From Micromonospora sp. HK10 (GTDB lineage: Bacteria; Actinomycetota; Actinomycetes; Mycobacteriales; Micromonosporaceae): 55,534 nt of DNA. Each line of letters opens with the position of its first letter. Within the stretch, counting starts at the first letter, position 1. Positions 50,643 to 55,534 of this stretch are shown piece by piece. The notes beneath the pieces are model-generated. The model was given only the letters and a program-made list of their open reading frames with translations, was not told where the DNA came from and did not search any database. The position numbers and the translations under genes are program-made. The stretch spans positions 1 through 55,534 of the forward strand of contig NZ_KQ058875.1 of the NCBI RefSeq assembly GCF_000982955.1, in the 5' to 3' direction.

Positions 50643-51607
50643 CAGCGGAACCCGTCCGGCTGTCGGGGAACGGCGGTATCGGTGGCGGTGCGCGACCGGC
50701 GCATCGCGACCCGCTCGAGGGTGGCACGCGGCACCATACCGAGTGCGGCCAGCGCGGCGTTCGGCGCGGAGGGCGCCGCGTTCCGGCGGATCGCCGCCAT
50801 CATCTCCCGGACGCCGGCCCAGTCGCGGGCCTGCAGGGCGTACCGGAGGGTCTGCGCGGCGATGAAGTCCGCGAACGTCTCCCGGGCCCAGACGCCCTCC
50901 CAGCGGCTGGCCCATGCCCACGACGTACGCCAGTCGGCCCCGGCGGAGATCGACCCCGGGCTGCCCACGGTGTAGACGGCGGTGGCCGCCGGCACCTGGG
51001 TGATCCTCGCGCCCGGTAGGCGCGCGGCCCGGACCAGCCAGTCCCAGTCCTGGTGCCGGGGCAGGGTCTCGTCCCACCGGCACGCGCTGGCCAGCTCACC
51101 CGTGGTGAGCAGGGTCGAGGTGGGCAGCGACTGCCGGCCGACGCCGAGCCGGCGCCGGCGGAACAGGTAATCCTCGGGCAGCGCGCCGTCGGCGATCAGC
51201 GTGGCAGGCGCGGCGGTCGGCAGCGGTGCGCCGCCGGCCTTGCGCTGCAGGATCCGGGACGACACCACGGGCCGCCAGCCCTCGGCGGCCAGTCGTTCCA
51301 GCGCCGGCACCTGAGCGGCCAGCTTGCCCGGCAGCCAGGCGTCGTCGTCGTCGAGGAACGCGACGTGGCTGCCCGGCGCGGCGTGCGCCACGCCGAGGTT
51401 ACGGGCGTACGAGCCGCGCCGTCCGCCACCCGTGCAGACCACCTCGTCCACCTCACCGCGCAGCTCCTGGACGGTCGCGGGCACCTCGGCGAGGTCGCAG
51501 ACGACCACGATGTGCACGGAGACCGCACGCTGGGCGCGGACGCTGCGCACCGCCTCGGCGACGCTGGGCCTGCCCGTGGTGGGAATGACGACCGAAACGT
51601 CCGGCAA
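50642..51607 (-). CDS. Glycosyltransferase family 2
   Basis: A 321-residue GT-A enzyme: VSVVIPTTGRPSVAEAV at the N-terminus, the metal-binding acidic run HVAFLDDDDAWLPGK, and the acceptor-side LPRHQDWDWLVR. The start is TTG, with CTGGAGATC upstream and no better ATG/GTG in the right frame that would keep the conserved beginning. The stop overlaps the next gene's ATG. Confidence 0.9.
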   Translation of the reverse strand: MPDVSVVIPTTGRPSVAEAVRSVRAQRAVSVHIVVVCDLAEVPATVQELRGEVDEVVCTGGGRRGSYARNLGVAHAAPGSHVAFLDDDDAWLPGKLAAQVPALERLAAEGWRPVVSSRILQRKAGGAPLPTAAPATLIADGALPEDYLFRRRRLGVGRQSLPTSTLLTTGELASACRWDETLPRHQDWDWLVRAARLPGARITQVPAATAVYTVGSPGSISAGADWRTSWAWASRWEGVWARETFADFIAAQTLRYALQARDWAGVREMMAAIRRNAAPSAPNAALAALGMVPRATLERVAMRRSRTATDTAVPRQPDGFR

Positions 51608-51673
51608 GAAGATCTCCAGGAATCAGGGGCGGAACATGGTCGTTGGTCGGGGAGCAGCCCGGACGCCGGTGGG

Positions 51674-53215
51674 TCAGCGGCCGCCGGCGCGGAACACCTC
51701 CGCGACCGTACGCAGCAGCACCTTGGCGTCCAACCACAGCGACCAGTTCTCGATGTAGTAATTGTCGAACCGGGCGCGGTCGGAGATCGGGGTGTCCCCC
51801 CGCAGGCCACTGACCTGCGCGAGCCCGGTCAGACCCACCGGCACCCGGTGGCGCATGGCGTAGTTCGGGTACTCGGCGGAGAACTTCTCCACGAAGTACG
51901 GACGTTCCGGCCGCGGCCCGACGACGCTCATGTCGCCGCGCAGGATGTTCCACAGCTGCGGAAGCTCGTCCAGCGAGGTGCGCCGCAGGAACCGACCGAT
52001 CGGGCCGACCCGCCGGTCATGCGCGATGGACCAGTTCGTCTGGGACTCGTGCTCGTCCACCGGGCGCATGGAGCGGAACTTGATGATGTGGAACGGCTCG
52101 CCGTGCCGACCGATCCGCACCTGGCGGAAGAAGATGCCCGGCCCGCCGTCGATGAGCACCGCGAGCGCGCACAGCAGCAGCACCGGGCTCAGCAGGAGCA
52201 GCGCCAGCGAGGCGAACATCACATCGGACGCGCGCTTGAGGGCCCACCGGGGGCCGGAGAGCGTGGTGTCGCCGACCTTCACGATGGGGATCGCGCCGAT
52301 GTGGTCGCCGTGCGACCGGGAACCCCACAACCGGGGCACCGCCCACAGGTCGCAGGCGGCGTTCCCGGGCCGGCGCAGCACCTCCATGAGCACCGACTCC
52401 GGGCACTCCGGATCGGCGATGATGAGCACGTCGCACTCGACGATCCGGACCAGCTGCTCCAGCTCGTCGAGACGGCCGATCAGCGGCTGGGCGGCCGACC
52501 CGGGCCGCGACGTGGCATCCACGCAGCCGACGAAACGCAGGCCGTACTGGGGGTAGCGACGCAGCAGGCGGGCCAGCTCCACGGCGGTGGGACCGCTGCC
52601 GATGATGATCGCGTTGTGCTCCACCCACCGCCGCTTGCGGGCGATGGTGGCGAACTCCCGGGTCAGCAGCCGGCCGACGAGCACCAGCCCGGCGGCGATC
52701 CCGACCCCCCTGGTGAAACCCAGGACGTACTCGGCGGACTCGTGACGCAGCGCGGCGATCATCGCCACCACGGCGGCCGAGGCCAGCAGCCGGCCGCAGA
52801 GGCTGGGCAGCTCGTCGAGGATGCTCACGTGGCGTCGGGCATGGTAGAGCCCGCCCGCCGCGAAGAAGGTGACCGTGAGACCCGCCATCACCAGCGTCCC
52901 ACGCCAGTACTGGTGGGTCATGAGCAGCGGGGCGAGCAGCGCGGCGACGTCGACCGGCGCCGTCATCATCCAGGCCCGCAGCGCGCGGGTGCGGTGGGAG
53001 GCCCGGGAACCGGCGTACGGCAGGACCGCCGTCGCGTCCAGCCCGGGCCGCCCAGCGCCAGCCGGCGGCTCACCCTCGGGCCGGCCCGAGGTCTTCAGCG
53101 GTACGCCGGGGCTGCTCCGGCCGGCATCACCCGTCACCTCGACCGGCCCCTGTGGACTGTCGGCGCGTGCCCTGGTCGCAGGCGTCTGCTGGCCCGTCGC
53201 CGGTTGCCGTGGCAT
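51674..53215 (-). CDS. Polyprenyl-phosphate sugar-1-phosphate transferase (exopolysaccharide initiation)
   Basis: 513 residues. An N-terminal disordered lead, four or five transmembrane helices (about 100-210), a CoA-binding-like Rossmann domain (AIIIGSGPTAVELARLLRRY), then the catalytic sugar-transferase domain with its membrane helix (RASDVMFASLALLLLSPVLL), KFRSMRPVDEHE, RRTSLDELPQLWNILRGDM and SVVGPRPERPYFV. Starts glycan assembly by loading the first sugar phosphate onto undecaprenyl phosphate. ATG 53215 is chosen because GGGGGAAGGA precedes it; an ATG 36 bp upstream (MSDVGATGEG) lacks a site. Confidence 0.94.
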   Translation of the reverse strand: MPRQPATGQQTPATRARADSPQGPVEVTGDAGRSSPGVPLKTSGRPEGEPPAGAGRPGLDATAVLPYAGSRASHRTRALRAWMMTAPVDVAALLAPLLMTHQYWRGTLVMAGLTVTFFAAGGLYHARRHVSILDELPSLCGRLLASAAVVAMIAALRHESAEYVLGFTRGVGIAAGLVLVGRLLTREFATIARKRRWVEHNAIIIGSGPTAVELARLLRRYPQYGLRFVGCVDATSRPGSAAQPLIGRLDELEQLVRIVECDVLIIADPECPESVLMEVLRRPGNAACDLWAVPRLWGSRSHGDHIGAIPIVKVGDTTLSGPRWALKRASDVMFASLALLLLSPVLLLCALAVLIDGGPGIFFRQVRIGRHGEPFHIIKFRSMRPVDEHESQTNWSIAHDRRVGPIGRFLRRTSLDELPQLWNILRGDMSVVGPRPERPYFVEKFSAEYPNYAMRHRVPVGLTGLAQVSGLRGDTPISDRARFDNYYIENWSLWLDAKVLLRTVAEVFRAGGR

Positions 53216-53327
53216 TGCTGGTCCTTCCCCCGTGGCACCCACGTCCGACATTGATGACCGATGGGAGCGAAGGCAGGATAAGGCCTGATCCGCCACGTTC
53301 ACAGGGCCGCCTGGACAGTCGGCACTC

Positions 53328-54398
53328 CTACTTTCCGGCGGCCATGATTTCCGGGACCGCGTCGCGACGTACCGCGTCATAGAACGTGCGCACCTTGGCG
53401 GTGTCCGCGAACACCACGCTCTCCGTGCCGACCCGCCCGGTGCCCTTGGTGGGGCTGGTGAAGAAGGCCAGGTTCGAGCCGCGCAGGCTGCGCAGGTCGG
53501 TTGCCATGTCCAGCAGCGACATGCCCTTGTCGACGGAGACCGAGGAGGTGGACGCCTTGACGAAGTCGTTCAGCCGGGCCGGGTTGGTGAGGATGCCGCC
53601 GGAGGCCGCCTTGTCGAGGATCGCCTTGATGACCTGCTGCTGGTGGCGGATCCGGGCGAAGTCGCCGTCCGGGAACTGCTTGCGCTGCCGGGAGTAGTCC
53701 AGCGCCGTCTCACCGTCCATGTGCTGCGCGCCCTTGGCGAACTTCCGGAACGGCGGGTGGATCGAGGTGAAATCCCGGTCGGAGACGATGTCGATGCCGC
53801 CGAGCGCGTCGATGATCTCCTTGAAGCCGGCGAAGTCGACAATCGCCACGTGGTCGATCCGTACCCTGGTGAACTCCTCGACGGTCTGCACCATCAGCGG
53901 CGTGCCACCCCAGGCGTAGGCGGCGTTGATCTTCGCGTCGCGGTTGCCGTGCTGGCCGTCCTTGGAGCGGGGCACGTGCACCCAGGTGTCCCGCGGGATG
54001 GAGATCAACTGGGCGCTCTTCCGGCCCTTCGGCAGGTGGGCCACGATGATGGTGTCCGACCGGGAGCCCCCGGTGCTCTCCGGGTCGCGCGAGTCACTGC
54101 CCAGGATCATGATATTCATCGCGCCGGCCGCCGCGACCGGCGGTCGCGCCTCCTGCGGCACGCCCTCGAAGGCGTCGACCCGATCGATGTCCGACTCCAC
54201 CGACCGCAGGTAGAGGGCGGCCGCGCCGACGCCCCCGGCACCGAGCAGGGCCACCACCAGCAGGGTGATCAGCAGGATGCGCCGGCCCCGCCGCCGTCGC
54301 GGCGCGGTGACGGTACCGGACCCGGCCCCGCCCGGATCCACTTCGGAGTTGCTGTCTGACGTGTCCGGCGCGGGGAGGGTCCGCTGGGGATCTGACAT
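53328..54398 (-). CDS. LytR-CpsA-Psr (LCP) family glycan-to-wall ligase
   Basis: 356 residues. A short cytoplasmic N-terminus with Arg cluster (APRRRRGRR), one transmembrane helix (about 41-63), then the LCP domain: NIMILGSDSRDPES, RSDTIIVAHL, QLISIPRDTWVHVP, KINAAYAWGG, HVAIVDFAGFKEIIDALGG and DGETALDYSRQRKQ, with the acidic/Arg residues that hold the pyrophosphate lipid. It attaches the cluster's glycan to peptidoglycan (inference from context). Leaderless-type ATG. Confidence 0.94.
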   Translation of the reverse strand: MSDPQRTLPAPDTSDSNSEVDPGGAGSGTVTAPRRRRGRRILLITLLVVALLGAGGVGAAALYLRSVESDIDRVDAFEGVPQEARPPVAAAGAMNIMILGSDSRDPESTGGSRSDTIIVAHLPKGRKSAQLISIPRDTWVHVPRSKDGQHGNRDAKINAAYAWGGTPLMVQTVEEFTRVRIDHVAIVDFAGFKEIIDALGGIDIVSDRDFTSIHPPFRKFAKGAQHMDGETALDYSRQRKQFPDGDFARIRHQQQVIKAILDKAASGGILTNPARLNDFVKASTSSVSVDKGMSLLDMATDLRSLRGSNLAFFTSPTKGTGRVGTESVVFADTAKVRTFYDAVRRDAVPEIMAAGK

Positions 54399-54405
54399 GG
54401 GCGCG

Positions 54406-54411
54406 ATGCTA
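54406..54411 (-). promoter_or_regulatory. -10 box of a leaderless promoter (LCP gene)
   Basis: On the minus strand TAGCAT, 7 nt before the ATG at 54398; no ribosome site. Confidence 0.6.
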
Positions 54412-54517
54412 CTGATTCGCGCTCGGCCACGCGGACCCTCGTCCGACCGGTCGGGCCGGCCCATCCGTTCGGTGCTTCCGGCCCGACCGGCACCCCATAA
54501 CTGGTACAACGGCTGAG

Positions 54518-55351
54518 GTGGACGCATCGAAGCTCCGGCGGGCCGTCGCCCGGACGCCACTGGCACCCGTCGCCGCCTTCCCCAAGCGGCTGGCCCGGGT
54601 GGCCCGGCACGACGCGCGGGTGCTGGCCACCTCCGCCCGCTGGCTGCTCACCTCGCGCGAACACCACAACTACACGTACGACCTCACCACGCTGAGCCGG
54701 CACCACCTGGCCTGGTACGTCAGCCTCGTCTGCGACGTGCCCGTCCGGCGGGTGCGCGACTGGTTCGCCGAGATCGAGGGCGACGAGCAGCTGCGCCGGC
54801 ACATCCAGACCGCCACCGCCACCGCGTCCCGCCGTGGCCTCGCCGACCGGCACGTCCGCTACGCCCGCCGGATCGGCTGGTACGCCATCGTCCGCGCCCG
54901 CACGCCCCGGCACGTCGTGGAGACCGGCGTGGACAAGGGGCTCGGCAGCTGCGTGCTGGCCGCCGCGCTGCTCCGCAACGCCGCGGAGGGTCACCCCGGC
55001 CGGCTCACCTCCCTCGACATCAACCCGGACGCCGGCTACCTGGCCCGCGCCACCCCCTGGGCCGAGGTGGTCGACCTGGTCATCGGCGACTCCGTCACCT
55101 CGATCCGCGCCCTCGACCGGCCCGTCGACCTGTTCCTGCACGACAGCGACCACAGCCGGATCCACGAGCGGAGCGAGTTCGCCGCCGTCGAGCCGCACCT
55201 CGCCCCCGGCGCGCTGCTGCTCACCGACAACGTGACCGCCACGAACGTCCTGGCCGAGCACGCCGAGCGGACCGGGCGGCGCTTCCTCGCCTACCGGGAG
55301 ACCCCCGCCCGGCACTGGTACCCGGGGGACGGCATCGGCGCCGCCTGGTGA
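54518..55351 (+). CDS. Class I SAM-dependent methyltransferase-like protein
   Basis: 277 residues. The central Rossmann part has HVVETGVDKGLGSCVLAAAL (motif I), LTSLDINPDAGYLA (motif II, acidic residue binding the SAM ribose), VDLVIGDSVTSI, and DLFLHDSDHSRIHERSEF, which resembles the metal-dependent catechol/sugar O-methyltransferase and CmcI-like group; LLLTDNVTATNV follows. The N-terminal 110 residues are helical and basic. Divergent from the LCP gene at the start of the polysaccharide cluster; it may methylate a sugar in that glycan (inference). GTG start 7 nt after a TACAAC box. Confidence 0.82.
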   Translation: MDASKLRRAVARTPLAPVAAFPKRLARVARHDARVLATSARWLLTSREHHNYTYDLTTLSRHHLAWYVSLVCDVPVRRVRDWFAEIEGDEQLRRHIQTATATASRRGLADRHVRYARRIGWYAIVRARTPRHVVETGVDKGLGSCVLAAALLRNAAEGHPGRLTSLDINPDAGYLARATPWAEVVDLVIGDSVTSIRALDRPVDLFLHDSDHSRIHERSEFAAVEPHLAPGALLLTDNVTATNVLAEHAERTGRRFLAYRETPARHWYPGDGIGAAW

Positions 55352-55366
55352 CCGGGCAGCCGCGGG

Positions 55367-55383
55367 CTTAGCTTTCGCTTAGC
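55367..55383 (+). promoter_or_regulatory. Direct repeat, candidate response-regulator site (copy 3)
   Basis: CTTAGC-TTTCG-CTTAGC: identical hexamers starting 11 bp apart, 42 bp before the next gene's start. It matches the elements at 2351 and 330. The same stretch is also part of a dyad (GCGGGCT 55362-55368 with AGCCCGC 55381-55387), so it could alternatively act as the terminator of the methyltransferase gene. Confidence 0.4.
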
Positions 55384-55425
55384 CCGCTTGTCCCCGGGCG
55401 CGCCGGTGCGGCAGCATCCACCGGC

Positions 55426-55534
55426 GTGACCGACGGCAGCGCCCCCACCGACCCCCACGACGGTCCCGCCCGGTCCGGCCCCGGCCGCCGCCGGGCCGCT
55501 GCCGGCCGCCGTCGCCGGCTCGCCGCCGCGGCGG
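55426..55534 (+). CDS. Start of an unidentified gene (cut by the window end)
   Basis: A GTG at 55426 opens a frame to the end of the window, 36 codons beginning VTDGSAPTDPHDGPARSG and then Arg/Ala-rich. The lead is a charged, disordered cytoplasmic tail of the sort found before a first transmembrane helix. The upstream direct repeat suggests regulation together with the two-component genes at the left end. No function can be given. Confidence 0.5.
   Translation, partial: MTDGSAPTDPHDGPARSGPGRRRAAAGRRRRLAAAA

Overview
The window is about 55.5 kb of very GC-rich chromosome. It has dense, often overlapping genes, many GTG starts, and many -10 boxes (TAnnnT) exactly 6-7 nt upstream of a start codon, the mark of leaderless transcription. 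The clpS-mec-cysO-cysM ... rph-rdgB block matches the gene order of mycobacteria and relatives. Together with the secreted cellulase, the CelR/CebR-type operators, the LamG-type secreted protein and the hut operon, this points to a filamentous, soil-type actinomycete; Micromonosporaceae (Micromonospora-like) is my best guess by inference. I see no tRNA, rRNA, CRISPR array, transposase, or PKS/NRPS genes.

Layout. 1-2951: a two-component system (OmpR-type regulator and sensor kinase) with a secreted partner gene and a divergent membrane-anchored gene, linked by 11-bp-phased direct repeats that look like the regulator's binding sites. A third copy lies at the far right end, before the last, truncated gene. 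3134-9844: small conserved protein, cupin, GH15 glucan/trehalose hydrolase, a repeat-rich spacer with a decayed HTH gene, threonine synthase, a LigD-like protein whose ligase half has lost its catalytic residues, and an aldo-keto reductase. 9904-19304: secreted GH12-CBM2 endoglucanase under a CelR-like operator, a large LamG protein, an FAD monooxygenase, ctaD, and a lipoprotein hydrolase with a second CelR-like operator. 19440-25284: an MFS exporter with a possible Shine-Dalgarno-sequestering hairpin, and a LAL-type LuxR regulator, pncB, pncA set for NAD salvage.

25488-33267: a degenerate dynamin-like P-loop protein, then clpS, DUF2017, mec, cysO, cysM (the CysO/Mec/CysM cysteine route; this CysO has a 19-residue tail after its Gly-Gly), a leaderless small ORF overlapping a metallo-beta-lactamase phosphodiesterase, a proline-repeat membrane protein, rph and rdgB. 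33293-41247: a complete-looking histidine utilisation operon (rpiR-hutU-M20 amidohydrolase-hutF-hutI-hutH). Here the M20 enzyme probably replaces the missing HutG. 41439-43571: an unusual fusion of a pseudokinase N-lobe, a repeat linker, a transmembrane segment and a pseudo-trypsin. 43597-55351: a compact surface-polysaccharide cluster (acyltransferase, SGNH esterase, Wzy-like, Wzx-like, two glycosyltransferases, polyprenyl-phosphate sugar transferase, LCP ligase, methyltransferase).

Three themes recur: catalytically dead paralogues kept as full-length genes (ligase half of the LigD-like protein, kinase/protease fusion, P-loop protein), small tandem duplications placed exactly at gene ends, and leaderless promoters. 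All functional calls rest on reading motifs by eye; no database search was run.
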